Shown: positions 16,751-25,365, counted from the first letter of the stretch. The stretch is 64,000 nucleotides of DNA from DASSKK01 sp035690495 (GCA_035690495.1 DASSKK010000074.1:32560-96559), one strand, 5' to 3'. Translations and numbers: made by a program. Notes: generated by a model not told the origin, from the letters alone.

Positions 16751-17737
16751 TCAGACGGGCTCCGTGCTCATCCGGCTGGCCAGCAGCCGACGCAGCGAGT
16801 CCACGCGCGCCGGATCGACCGTGCCGGCGGCGACGGCCTCGTCGAGTCCGCACTCGGGTGCGTCGTCGCCGTGCGTGCACCCGCGCGGGCAGCCGGCGGT
16901 GGCCGCCGCCAGGTCCGGGAACGCCTCGACGAGCCGGTCGGGCTGCACATGCGCCAGGCCGAACGACCGGATCCCCGGCGTGTCCACGATCCAGCCGCCG
17001 TCGGACAGGGCGAGCATCAGAGCCGAGGTGGAGGTGTGCCGGCCCCGCCCGGTCACCTCGTTGACGCGTCCGATCGCCCGGTCGGCGCCGGGCACCAGGG
17101 CGTTGACCAGCGTGGACTTGCCGACGCCGCTGTGCCCGAGCAGCACGCTGACCCGGCCGGCCAGCCGGGCGCGCAGCTCGCCGAGGTCCCTTCCTTTGGC
17201 CGTCACCAGGAAGGGCACGTCGAGGGGCCGGTACGTCGTGAGCAGCGTCTCCGGGTCGGCGAGGTCGGCCTTGGTCAGGCACAGCAGCGGGTCCAGCCCG
17301 GCGTCGTAGGCCGCGACAAGGGCCCGGTCGATCAGCCGCGGTCGGGGCTCGGGATCGGCGAGCGCGGCGACGACCACGAGCTGGTCGGCGTTGGCGACGA
17401 TCACGCGCTCGACGGGGTCGGTGTCGTCGGGGGTGCGGCGCAGCACGGTCTGCCGCGCGCCGACCTCGACGATGCGGGCGAGCGCCCCCTCGGCGCCGGA
17501 CGTGTCGCCGACCAGCCGCACGTGGTCCCCGACCACCACGCCCTTGCGGCCGAGCGGGCGGGACTTCATCGCGGTCACCCAGCGGTCCTCGAGCAGGCAG
17601 GTGTACCGGCCGCGGTCGACCGACACCACCCTCGCGTCCTCGGCGTCGTCGTAGCTCGGCCGGATCTTCGTGCGCGGACGGGTGTGCCGCCGGGGCCGGT
17701 CGTAGGACTCCGGGTCTTGCTCGTCGTACCTCGGCAC
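16751..17737 (-). CDS. rsgA: ribosome small-subunit-dependent GTPase A
   Basis: A 328-residue circularly permuted GTPase that acts in late 30S maturation. An N-terminal OB-fold is followed by G4 (LTKAD), G1 (GHSGVGKSTLVNAL, residues ~204-217), G3 (DTPG in VDTPGIRSFGL) and a zinc domain with C-x5-C-type spacing (GCPRGCTHGDDAPECGL). The GTG start shares one base with the aroA stop, so the two are translationally coupled. An initial basic stretch (DRPRRHTRPRTKIRP) probably contacts rRNA. Confidence 0.9.
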   Translation of the reverse strand: MPRYDEQDPESYDRPRRHTRPRTKIRPSYDDAEDARVVSVDRGRYTCLLEDRWVTAMKSRPLGRKGVVVGDHVRLVGDTSGAEGALARIVEVGARQTVLRRTPDDTDPVERVIVANADQLVVVAALADPEPRPRLIDRALVAAYDAGLDPLLCLTKADLADPETLLTTYRPLDVPFLVTAKGRDLGELRARLAGRVSVLLGHSGVGKSTLVNALVPGADRAIGRVNEVTGRGRHTSTSALMLALSDGGWIVDTPGIRSFGLAHVQPDRLVEAFPDLAAATAGCPRGCTHGDDAPECGLDEAVAAGTVDPARVDSLRRLLASRMSTEPV

Positions 17738-19026
17738 TACTTTGCGTCTCGCAGGAAGCGGGTCCACGCGCCCGCGAAGTCGGGGAACGTCTTGGCCGTG
17801 GTGACGATGTTCTCCACGCGTACGCCGTCCACGGCCAGTCCGAGGATCACCCCCGCATGGGCCATCCGGTGGTCGGCGTACGTGCGGAACACCCCGCCGC
17901 TCAACGGCGCCGGACGGATCTTCAGGCCGTCGTCGGTCTCCGTGACGTGGCCGCCGAGGCCGTTCAGCTCGGTGGTGAGCGCGGAGAGCCGATCGGTCTC
18001 GTGGCCGCGGATGTGCGCGACGCCGCGCAGGATCGACGGCGAGCTCGCGAGCGCGCACAGCGCGGCCACCGTCGGGGTCAGCTCGCCGACGTCGTGCAGG
18101 TCGTAGTCGATGCCCTCGAGCCGGCCGGTGCCGGACACCGTGAGCCCCGCGTCGTCGAGCTCGACCTTGGCGCCCATCATCGCGACGATCTCGCGCAGCG
18201 CGTTCCCCGCCTGGTGGGTGCTCCGCGGCCAGCCCCGGATCGTCACCGCCCCGTCGTCGAGCATGCCGGCGGCGACGAACGGTGCCGCGTTGGACAGGTC
18301 CGGCTCCACGAGTACGTCGACCGCGTGGACCTCGCCGGGGAGCACCCGCCAGCGGTTCGGCTGGCTGTCGTCGACCTCGACCCCGTGCTCGCGGAGAGAG
18401 GCCACGGTCATCGCGATGTGCGGCAGCGACGGGACCGGCTTGCCGTCGTGGCACACGTCGACGCCTTCTTCGTAGCGGGCCCCGGCCAGCAGCAGCGCGG
18501 AGACGAACTGGCTGGACCCCGACGCGTCGATGGTGACCGTCCCGCCACGCACGGCGCCGTGCCCGACGATCGTGAACGGCAGCGTGCCGCGGTCCTCGTC
18601 CTCGACGTCGACGCCGAGCCCGGCCAGGCCGCGCAGCACCTGGCCCATCGGCCGGCTGCGTGCCTGCGGGTCGCCGTCGAAGACGACCGGGCCGTCGGCG
18701 AGCGCGGCGACCGGGGGGACGAAGCGCATCACGGTCCCGGCCAGCCCGCAGTCGACGGTCTCGCGTCCCTTGACCTTGGCCGCCGGGGTGATCGCCCAGT
18801 CGTCGCCGCGGCTGTCCACGCCGGCGCCGAGGGAGCGCAGGGCGTCGGCCATCAGCTCCGTGTCGCGCGAGCGCAGCGCACGACGTACCACACTCGGGGC
18901 GTCGGACAGCGCCGCCAGCACGAGCGCACGGGCAGTGAGCGACTTCGACCCCGGAAGGTCGACGGTGGCGTGCACGGCCCGGGTCGGATGCGGTGCCGGC
19001 CAGGGGTCGGCGGGGCGCGCGTTCAT
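17737..19026 (-). CDS. aroA: 3-phosphoshikimate 1-carboxyvinyltransferase (EPSP synthase)
   Basis: A 429-residue EPSP synthase, the sixth step of the shikimate pathway. It shows LPGSKSLTARALVLAAL near the start (the phosphate-binding SKS), DCGLAGTVMRFVPP, RPMGQVLRGL, SSQFVSALLLAG and GHETDRLSALTTELNGLGG. The motif is LAGTVMR rather than the classical NAGTAMR, a variant I associate with actinobacteria. Length is normal. It heads the aroA-rsgA-hisN unit. Confidence 0.93.
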   Translation of the reverse strand: MNARPADPWPAPHPTRAVHATVDLPGSKSLTARALVLAALSDAPSVVRRALRSRDTELMADALRSLGAGVDSRGDDWAITPAAKVKGRETVDCGLAGTVMRFVPPVAALADGPVVFDGDPQARSRPMGQVLRGLAGLGVDVEDEDRGTLPFTIVGHGAVRGGTVTIDASGSSQFVSALLLAGARYEEGVDVCHDGKPVPSLPHIAMTVASLREHGVEVDDSQPNRWRVLPGEVHAVDVLVEPDLSNAAPFVAAGMLDDGAVTIRGWPRSTHQAGNALREIVAMMGAKVELDDAGLTVSGTGRLEGIDYDLHDVGELTPTVAALCALASSPSILRGVAHIRGHETDRLSALTTELNGLGGHVTETDDGLKIRPAPLSGGVFRTYADHRMAHAGVILGLAVDGVRVENIVTTAKTFPDFAGAWTRFLRDAK

Positions 19027-19060
19027 CGCACGGCAGCGTATCCGCAGCCCCGCTCGGGCA

Positions 19061-19573
19061 TCAGGGGGTGATGCCCTTCGCGGTCTTCGAGGCGCTCTTG
19101 CGCACGTCGCCGGCGGCGTGCTTCGCGCGCCAGGCCAGGCCGGGCTTGCCGGCAGTGTCGACCGCAGCCAGCAGCAGACCGCCCAGCATCGACACGTTCT
19201 TGAAGAAGTGCACCCGCTGGTTGGCGCGCATGGCCGGGTCGGACTCCTCCCAGAACCGGTGCCCGCCCGCAGTGGTGGGCACCATCGTCGCTGCCAGCAC
19301 CAGCGACGCCAGCCGCGGCGCCTTGCCGGTGGCCAGCGCCAGCCCTGCGGCCACGTGGATGGCGCCGTTGACCCGGATCAGCGTGGCCGCGTCGGTGGGC
19401 ACCGGCGCGGACGGGGCGACCTTCTTCGCCACGTCGGCGATCTTGTCGGTCACCGGCTTTGCCCGCTCGACCTTCTTCTCCGCGTTCCGCAGCGAGTCGA
19501 TGCCACCGACCACGAACATCGAGGCCAGCATCGGGCGTGCGACGAGTCTGCTGAGAGTCATGCCTCCATTCAT
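19061..19573 (-). CDS. DoxX-family membrane protein
   Basis: A 170-residue DoxX-like protein with about four hydrophobic segments: residues 10-24 (MLASMFVVGGIDSL), 66-82 (IHVAAGLALATGKAP), 86-102 and 128-142. The opening RLVARPMLASMFVVGG is characteristic of actinobacterial DoxX proteins, which are linked to thiol/redox stress at the membrane in a few cases. The start is uncertain: ATG 19573 is used, while ATG 19561 has GGAGG too close to act well. It lies between aspS and aroA on the same strand. Confidence 0.8.
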   Translation of the reverse strand: MNGGMTLSRLVARPMLASMFVVGGIDSLRNAEKKVERAKPVTDKIADVAKKVAPSAPVPTDAATLIRVNGAIHVAAGLALATGKAPRLASLVLAATMVPTTAGGHRFWEESDPAMRANQRVHFFKNVSMLGGLLLAAVDTAGKPGLAWRAKHAAGDVRKSASKTAKGITP

Positions 19574-19615
19574 ACCCGATTACCCGTCCCGCACGCTTCC
19601 CGGGCGGGGTGGCGA

Positions 19616-20950
19616 CTACGGGGTGAGCCGGTGCAGGTCTCGCGGGAACAGGCTGACCTCGCGGACGTTCGCCGCCCCGGTCAGCCGGCCCATCCAGCGC
19701 TCCAGCCCGATCGCGAAGCCTCCGTGCGGGGGTACGCCGTGCCGGAACGTCTCGACGTAGGAGGCGTACGGCGCGAACGGGTAGCCCCGCTCGGCGAGCA
19801 CCCGCACGTAGTCGTCGTACCTGTGCAGCCGCTGTGCCCCGCTGACCAGCTCGACGCCGCGGAACAGCAGGTCGAACGACCGCGACCAGCGCGGGTCGGC
19901 CGGGTCGGGGTGGCTGTAGAACGCCCGATGCGACGTGGGGTACCCCTCCACGACGACAAAGTCGCTGCCGTGCTCGGCCCTCGCCCAGTCGCCGACCGCC
20001 CGCTCGTGCGCTGGGGACAGGTCGGGCTCGTCCGGAGGCGCGCCGGCGATCTCCAGCGCCTCGCGGAAGTGCACGATCGGGAGCTCCGCCGGAACCTCGG
20101 GGAGGTCGATCCCGAGCAGGGCGACTTCGCCGGGCGTGCGCTCCCGGATCGTGCCGACCATCCCGGCGACCACGTCGCGCAGTACGGCGATCACGTCGCG
20201 GTGGTCGTCGATGAAGCCGAGCTCGACGTCGAGGGAGACGTACTCCGCCAGGTGCCGCACGGTGTCGTGCGGCTCGGCACGGAACACCGGCCCGACCTCG
20301 TAGACCCGCTCGAAGACCCCGACGAGGGTCTGTTTGTAGAACTGCGGCGACTGCGCCAGGTAGGCGGGCCGCCCGAAGTAGTCGACCTCGAACACGTTCG
20401 CGCCGCTCTCGGTGGCCGAGGCGACCAGCTTGGGGGAAGCCACCTCGGTGAAGTCCAGCGCGTCCAGGGTGTCGCGGAAGCCGCGCAGGCTCGCCGCCGC
20501 GAGTCGCCAATGGGCCTGCCGTTTCGGGTGCCGCAGCGTGACCGATGCGTGGTCGAGCAGCGTCGGCAGCCCGGCGGTCAGGTTCGGCCGCCACAGTTCG
20601 ACGACGGGCGTCTCGGCCGGCTCGACGAGCGGCTCGAACGCGGGGTCGACGATCTCGATTCCGCCAGGCGCGTTCGGGTTCGGGCTCGCCGTCCCGGTGA
20701 CTGCGACGACGGTCTCCTCGCCGTACGCCGCCACCTCTCGTATGGCCTCCGGGTCCTTGACGACGACCTGGACGAGCCCGGAGCGGTCGCGGACGATCAC
20801 GAACGTGACCTGGCTGAGCGTGCGCCTGCGGTGCACCCAGCCGGCGATCCGGACCGGTCGAACACCGTGCCCCGTCCGCTGGTGGAGCTTGTCGAGGCCC
20901 GCGACGAGGTCGCGCGCCAGTGTACGTTCGATGTTGCCGGTGCGTTGCAT
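19616..20950 (-). CDS. aspS: aspartyl-tRNA synthetase, archaeal/eukaryotic type
   Basis: A 444-residue class IIb synthetase. An N-terminal OB-fold anticodon-binding domain (VRIAGWVHRRRTLSQVTFVIVRD) is followed by the catalytic core with motif 2 (FRAEPHDTVRHLAEY) and motif 3 (GFAIGLERWMGRLTG), ending LFPRDLHRLTP. It lacks the GAD insertion of the ~590-residue bacterial AspRS, so it belongs to the archaeal-type AspRS2 group, several of which also charge tRNA-Asn. ATG 20950 follows AGGAGG, which is held in a hairpin of the upstream T-box leader. Whether a bacterial-type AspRS also exists cannot be seen here. Confidence 0.9.
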   Translation of the reverse strand: MQRTGNIERTLARDLVAGLDKLHQRTGHGVRPVRIAGWVHRRRTLSQVTFVIVRDRSGLVQVVVKDPEAIREVAAYGEETVVAVTGTASPNPNAPGGIEIVDPAFEPLVEPAETPVVELWRPNLTAGLPTLLDHASVTLRHPKRQAHWRLAAASLRGFRDTLDALDFTEVASPKLVASATESGANVFEVDYFGRPAYLAQSPQFYKQTLVGVFERVYEVGPVFRAEPHDTVRHLAEYVSLDVELGFIDDHRDVIAVLRDVVAGMVGTIRERTPGEVALLGIDLPEVPAELPIVHFREALEIAGAPPDEPDLSPAHERAVGDWARAEHGSDFVVVEGYPTSHRAFYSHPDPADPRWSRSFDLLFRGVELVSGAQRLHRYDDYVRVLAERGYPFAPYASYVETFRHGVPPHGGFAIGLERWMGRLTGAANVREVSLFPRDLHRLTP

Positions 20951-21165
20951 CTGTCTCACCTCCTGGTGTGACCCCAGGAGGTGTGGGCGACGGGGGATTT
21001 CGCGGTGCCACCACACCTTTGCCGCGCCCTCACTGGCGACGGCCTCTTGTCGAGCGCTGCTCGGGAGTGTCTTCGCGCGCCGGGACGGACTCCGCCCTCT
21101 CAGCAGTACGGGCGGCTCTCTGTGCTCCGTGCTCGGCGGCTACTCGTCTCCGTCCTCGCAGTGCG
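20951..21165 (-). promoter_or_regulatory. T-box riboswitch with Asp (GAC) specifier, translational type
   Basis: The aspS leader has all main T-box parts in order on the minus strand: a stem I 5' side with GACGAGTAG (AGTA motif at 21141-21144), the CAGAGAGCC distal element (around 21116-21124), the specifier strand CGAA-GAC-ACTCCCGAGC with GAC at 21069-21071, and the T-box core GGTGGCACCGCG ending at 21001. The UGGC bulge (21007-21010) would pair with GCCA, fitting the G73 of tRNA-Asp. Downstream, CACCTCCTGG (20974-20983) and CCAGGAGGTG (20957-20966) form a hairpin that hides the Shine-Dalgarno site; CCACACC (20980-20986) could instead pair with GGTGTGG (21011-21017). No T-run follows, so control is probably translational. 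Confidence 0.88.
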
Positions 21166-21187
21166 TGAAGTCTAGTCCTACCGCCCA

Positions 21188-21246
21188 GTACGCGGTTGAT
21201 CCCGTCTACCTGGTGCGTGCGATCAACCGCGTACCCGCCGGTAACC
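21188..21246 (+). repeat. left copy of repeat flanking the AbiEi/DUF559-like gene
   Basis: Bases 21211-21246 match 22303-22338 at 32 of 36 positions. The left copy also forms a perfect 14-bp inverted repeat: GTACGCGGTTGATC (21188-21201) and GATCAACCGCGTAC (21221-21234), spacer 19. It ends just before the gene's start codon and next to a TTATCCACA sequence (21250-21258). Confidence 0.75.
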
Positions 21247-21259
21247 GGGTTATCCACAG

Positions 21260-22258
21260 ATGGACGAATCCGTGCTGGCGGAGAGCTGCTGGACCGGTGA
21301 GGCTCATGAGGTGCAGCGGGACATCGACAGCCTCCTTGCCAGCCAGGCCGGCGTGGTCGCGCGGCGGCAGCTGCTGGCTCTCGGTCTGCACGACCATGAC
21401 CTGGCCCGGTTGGTACGGCGCAAGGATCTCGTCCGGCTCCTCCCGGGTGTGTACGTCGACCACACCGGCGAGCCGACGTGGCTGCAGCGGGCCTGGGCAG
21501 GCGTGCTGTTGGCATGGCCGGCGGCTCTGGCGGGTCAGTCGGCGCTTCGCGCGGCGGACGGACCGGGCTCGCCGCATCCCGGCGGTCCGATTCACGTCGC
21601 GGTCCGCCCCGACCGGCATGTGCACGCACCGGCCGAGGTCAGCGTGCACCGCATCCTCCACGGTGACGGCCAGGTGCTGTGGAACCTCGGCCCGCCCCGG
21701 ATGCGTTACGAGGAGGCGACCGTCGACGTGGCCGATGCCGCCACGTCCGAGTTCGACGCCATCGGCCAGCTCGGCCATGCCTGCCAGTCTCGACGTACCA
21801 CTGCCGCCCGGATGCTTGCGCTGGTCGGCTCACGCAGCCGGCTGCGCCGACGGGACTTCCTGGCCGCAGTGCTCGCCGACGTCGCTGAGGGCGCCTGTTC
21901 GGTGCTCGAACATGGCTACCTGACCAGGGTGGAGCGGCCGCACGGTCTCTCCGGCGCACGGCGGCAGGTGTGCTCGCGGGTCGGGCCCGGAGTCGTCTAC
22001 CGCGACGTGGAGTACCTCTGCGGCCTGATCGCCGAGATGGACGGGCGACTGTTCCACGACAGCACCGAGCAGCGCGACCGCGACTTCGACCGGGACCTCG
22101 ACGCTGCGGTCGACGGTCGCGACTCCGTGCGGCTGTCGTGGGGCCAGGTGTTCGACCGCCCCTGCCGCACGGCCGGCAAGATGGGGCGGCTGCTCACCAT
22201 GCGGGGCTGGGCGGGTGCTGTTCGTCCCTGCGGTCCCGACTGTCGGCTGGGGACGTGA
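21260..22258 (+). CDS. AbiEi-like antitoxin N-terminal domain with DUF559-like nuclease-fold C-terminus
   Basis: A 332-residue protein. Residues ~20-75 resemble the AbiEi winged-helix start (QAGVVARRQLLALGLHDHDLARLVRRKDL, then LLPGVYVDH). The C-terminal part (VVYRDVEYLCGLIAEMDGRLFHDS to the end) resembles DUF559/Vsr-like endonuclease folds, with Asp/Glu in EYLCGLIAEMDG. It ends RPCGPDCRLGT. Such proteins are frequent in nocardioform genomes and their role is unknown. No AbiEii toxin gene follows. Related 36-bp repeats on both sides suggest gain as a unit. ATG 21260 has no strong ribosome-binding site; MQRDIDSLLASQAG may be the true start. Confidence 0.7.
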   Translation: MDESVLAESCWTGEAHEVQRDIDSLLASQAGVVARRQLLALGLHDHDLARLVRRKDLVRLLPGVYVDHTGEPTWLQRAWAGVLLAWPAALAGQSALRAADGPGSPHPGGPIHVAVRPDRHVHAPAEVSVHRILHGDGQVLWNLGPPRMRYEEATVDVADAATSEFDAIGQLGHACQSRRTTAARMLALVGSRSRLRRRDFLAAVLADVAEGACSVLEHGYLTRVERPHGLSGARRQVCSRVGPGVVYRDVEYLCGLIAEMDGRLFHDSTEQRDRDFDRDLDAAVDGRDSVRLSWGQVFDRPCRTAGKMGRLLTMRGWAGAVRPCGPDCRLGT

Positions 22259-22302
22259 CGCACCCGGGGTTACCCGCCGGTACGAGGTGGATTCCATTCA
22301 CG

Positions 22303-22338
22303 TGGTGCACGCGATCAACCGCGTACCCACCAGTAACC
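22303..22338 (+). repeat. right copy of repeat flanking the AbiEi/DUF559-like gene
   Basis: This 36-base stretch matches 21211-21246 at 32 of 36 positions, sharing the block GCGATCAACCGCGTACCC. It lies between the end of the AbiEi-like gene (22258) and the end of the sigma-fusion gene (22351). Partial GGTTAC/GTAACC arms (from 22269 and at 22333-22338) bracket it. Confidence 0.7.
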
Positions 22339-22350
22339 AGGATGTCCCCG

Positions 22351-25300
22351 CTATGGAGCGCTCGGCGCCTCGGGATCGGGGTCGTCGCGCGACACGGTCA
22401 CCGTGAAAGCGTCGCTCTCCTGGCCTGGCGCGATCTCCTGACCGGGAGGGACCACGACGGTGAGTGGTTGCAGCGTGGGCGGCCAGGTGACCGTGATGGA
22501 CGGAGTGGTTCCGCCCTTGCCGTCCGCGAATCCGACGGAATGCCCCGGCTGATTCGCCACGGTGAACCTCAGCCTGTCGCCGTCCTTCGCTCCCGTCACG
22601 GTCAACGTGCACTCTTGCCTGCCCGGATCATCCTTGGGTGTGGCGGGGCAGGCCACTGTCACGCTGAGACCGGATTCAGGAGGGGTCGTTTCGACGGGCT
22701 CGAGCGTGACGGTGGCCACATGCCCGCCCGGCGAGGTGGTGATGGTCACGGTCTTGCCGGCTTGGTCGGCATCGAAGTGGAAGTCGACGGAGGTGGGCTG
22801 GCCGGAGCACGTGAGCGTGTGGCCACTTGCGGTACAGCTGCTGTCGGGCAACAGTGTCGCGCCGGACACGGTGAAACTCGCGTCACCCGTGAACCCTGTG
22901 CTGTAGCCGAGGGTGGCAGGTGCGTAGTACGTCCCGTCGTCGTCGGGGCTGATTGTTGCAGGCAGGTCGATCGTCACGTCCGGAGTGACGGCCGGCGGTA
23001 CCTTTGACAGCGTTACCGGAGTGACATTCGGCGTCGGATCCTGATACCCATCCAGCGCGTCGAGAGTGATCGTTACGAGAGGGTTCGTGCTGGTGCTGGT
23101 GTTGGCGACCTTCAAGGTCATGTCCACAGAGCCGTATCCACCTGTGCCGTCGCACGTCAGCGTGTACGCGAGGGTCCCGGAACTGACGATGCAGCCTGTC
23201 GTGCCGGTGCCGGTGAGTGCAGCCCCGGTCACGGTGAACGTCTCGGTTCCGCTGTAGTCGTCGGGCACGCCGGAGATGCTTGCGGTAACCGCGTAGGTGC
23301 CGTCGGGTTGTGCATTCACCGGCGATGGCGCGGTCAGTTGGAGATCGGCTGTCCTCGTCGGCGGGTTGTACTCGAACTGCATTTCCGACGTGCTGCCGTC
23401 AGCGAGGACATAACCGTCGGGTAGCCCGACCGTGAGGGTGAGGCTCGTTCTGGTCGTCACGGTCGACGGAATGTCGAGAGGCACTGTCGCCGTGAAGGGC
23501 GGCTGGCCCTCTGAGGTGGCTTCGGATGCCCGAGCGACAAGCATCTTCGCCGGGGGCTTGGTTGTGCAGGTCACCATGGTCGGGCTGATCAGACCGACGG
23601 GTGCGCAGTTGCCCCCATCCCTGAACGAGATCCCACTCGTTCCGGCATTGAGGGACATGGTGAAGGTCGGCGGCAGGCTGGGCGCCCCGTCCATCCTCAG
23701 CTGCAGAACGTGACCCGTCATCACGCTTGGCGTGGAGAGAGTCACGGTGGAGATCGGGCCAGCCGGCGGCGTCGTTGTGCCGCCGCTGCCCGTGCCGGTC
23801 CCTGTGCCGCCGCCCGAGCCGCCGCCGGTGTCCGTCCCACCACCGCCACCGCCGTTGGTGCCCGGAGCTCCGCCGTCGTTGCCGCCTGGCGTGCTGGACC
23901 CGCCGCCGTTGCCGCCGGGGTTCGTGCCGGGCTGGTCACCTTGGCCACCGGGCTGCCCACCCTGGCCGCCGGTCTGACCGCCGGTGTCGCCGCCCGAAGT
24001 CCCGCCGGTCTGATCACCGGTGCCCGGGCTGTCGCCGTTGTGCTGGCCCGACTGACTGCCCGTTTGGCCGCCTTGCTGGCCGGAATGACCGCCGGTCTGA
24101 GTGCCCGGCTGCTGACCGCCCGATTGAGCTCCAGGCTGGCCACCTGTGCCCGCGCCCGTGCCTGTCCCGCCCCCGGTGGCCGGAGGCACCACGACCGCAG
24201 CGGGGACCACGTCGGAGGTGGTTGGCACAGTCGTCGTGGCAACAGGCGGCGTGCTGGCGCTCGGGGGTGCTGAAGGGCCGGAAGCGTCGGTGGAAGCGCC
24301 GCCGGACGGCGAGTTGGAGGAGTGGCCGCCACCCGAACCGCCGGCGCCCTGAGGGGTCGGTGATCCGCCCGGAACAGCGGGAGCCGTGCTAGCGGCTAAC
24401 GGCTTGTCCGCAGTGGAGACCTGGGTGGTCGAGGGCCCGTGGTGGAGTACGACGAACCCGGCGACCGCGGCTGCGGCGACACCGGAGGCCACGGCACCGG
24501 CCGTCGCGGCGCCGGCGTTGGCGGCGATGCCGTCGCGGACCCGGCCGACCAGAGTGAGCAGGCCCGCCGTACCCACGCCCCCGGAAGAGGCGAGGTAACC
24601 GGATGCCGCGGCACCCAGCAGCAGCGGGCCGATGATCGCGGCGAGGTTGGAGTTGACGTCGGTGAGCTCGAGATACATCGCCATGCAGCGGCGGCACTCG
24701 TCGAGGTGGTTCTGCACCTTGGTCGCGTCGCGCTTCGAGAGGCCCTTGCGGACGAACGCGCCCAGGTGCTCGGTCGTCCACCGGCAGTCGGACTCGGAGA
24801 TGTCGGACAGGTGCATGGTGAGGAACGCCTGGCGGAGACCCTCGCGGGCCCGGTAGGCCAGCGCCGAGACCGAGTTGGCGGTCATCCCGAGCAGGGGCGC
24901 GATGTCGGCGGGCTTGCTGCCCTCGATCTCCAGGTGCCAGAGCACGAGCTGCCAGCGCTCGGGCAGCGAGGCGAACGCCTTGGCCGCCGCGCCGCTCTCG
25001 AACCCGGCGATCGCGGTGTCCTGGAACGGCACGCCGGGGTCGAACGGCGTCAGGTCGTCGGTGGTCTGCAGCCGCGACGAGGCGCGGATCTTGTCGACGT
25101 GCAGCCGCCGGACCGAGGTGAGCAGGTACGCACGGAAGGCGACGTCGGGGCCACCGCCGCCCTGGAGCACGCCGAGCACCTTGGCGAACGCGTCGGACAC
25201 CAGGTCGTCGGCGTCGGGGCCGCGGACCAGCTGGCGGGCCAGCCGAACGGCGGCCACTCGGTGCCGTGCGAACAGCTCCCCGTAGGCAGCGACGTCCCCC

Positions 25301-25365
25301 CCGCGTACGCGCGAGATCAGCTCGGCGTCGCTGGGCGCGTCGACGTGGCTCAGCAGCTCGGTCAC
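22351..25365 (-). CDS. ECF sigma factor fused to zinc-finger anti-sigma domain, membrane segments and large ectodomain
   Basis: A 1004-residue multidomain regulator. Residues ~15-95 are sigma region 2 (DADDLVSDAFAKVLGVL), ~125-180 region 4 (LPERWQLVLWHLEIEG, MTANSVSALAYRAREGLRQAF). Residues ~194-230 form a ZAS-like zinc finger with Cys194 and His220-x3-Cys224-x2-Cys227. Hydrophobic stretches lie at ~241-260 and ~286-307; the second is the surer membrane helix. A Ser/Pro/Thr then Gly/Gln linker runs to ~535, and four beta-sandwich-like units fill ~536-1004, presumably outside. This layout matches ECF groups with C-terminal membrane/extracellular extensions. GTG 25365 follows AGGGA. The signal and target genes are unknown. 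Confidence 0.85.
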   Translation of the reverse strand: MTELLSHVDAPSDAELISRVRGGDVAAYGELFARHRVAAVRLARQLVRGPDADDLVSDAFAKVLGVLQGGGGPDVAFRAYLLTSVRRLHVDKIRASSRLQTTDDLTPFDPGVPFQDTAIAGFESGAAAKAFASLPERWQLVLWHLEIEGSKPADIAPLLGMTANSVSALAYRAREGLRQAFLTMHLSDISESDCRWTTEHLGAFVRKGLSKRDATKVQNHLDECRRCMAMYLELTDVNSNLAAIIGPLLLGAAASGYLASSGGVGTAGLLTLVGRVRDGIAANAGAATAGAVASGVAAAAVAGFVVLHHGPSTTQVSTADKPLAASTAPAVPGGSPTPQGAGGSGGGHSSNSPSGGASTDASGPSAPPSASTPPVATTTVPTTSDVVPAAVVVPPATGGGTGTGAGTGGQPGAQSGGQQPGTQTGGHSGQQGGQTGSQSGQHNGDSPGTGDQTGGTSGGDTGGQTGGQGGQPGGQGDQPGTNPGGNGGGSSTPGGNDGGAPGTNGGGGGGTDTGGGSGGGTGTGTGSGGTTTPPAGPISTVTLSTPSVMTGHVLQLRMDGAPSLPPTFTMSLNAGTSGISFRDGGNCAPVGLISPTMVTCTTKPPAKMLVARASEATSEGQPPFTATVPLDIPSTVTTRTSLTLTVGLPDGYVLADGSTSEMQFEYNPPTRTADLQLTAPSPVNAQPDGTYAVTASISGVPDDYSGTETFTVTGAALTGTGTTGCIVSSGTLAYTLTCDGTGGYGSVDMTLKVANTSTSTNPLVTITLDALDGYQDPTPNVTPVTLSKVPPAVTPDVTIDLPATISPDDDGTYYAPATLGYSTGFTGDASFTVSGATLLPDSSCTASGHTLTCSGQPTSVDFHFDADQAGKTVTITTSPGGHVATVTLEPVETTPPESGLSVTVACPATPKDDPGRQECTLTVTGAKDGDRLRFTVANQPGHSVGFADGKGGTTPSITVTWPPTLQPLTVVVPPGQEIAPGQESDAFTVTVSRDDPDPEAPSAP

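Noticed and set aside
21250..21258. Perfect DnaA box TTATCCACA as part of a replication origin
   Set aside because: It is single, with no dnaA/dnaN and no cluster of boxes.
23710..24392. Pro/Arg-rich plus-strand frames opposite the sigma-fusion linker
   Set aside because: They mirror the Gly/Gln-rich repeat coding of the real gene and have no ribosome-binding sites.
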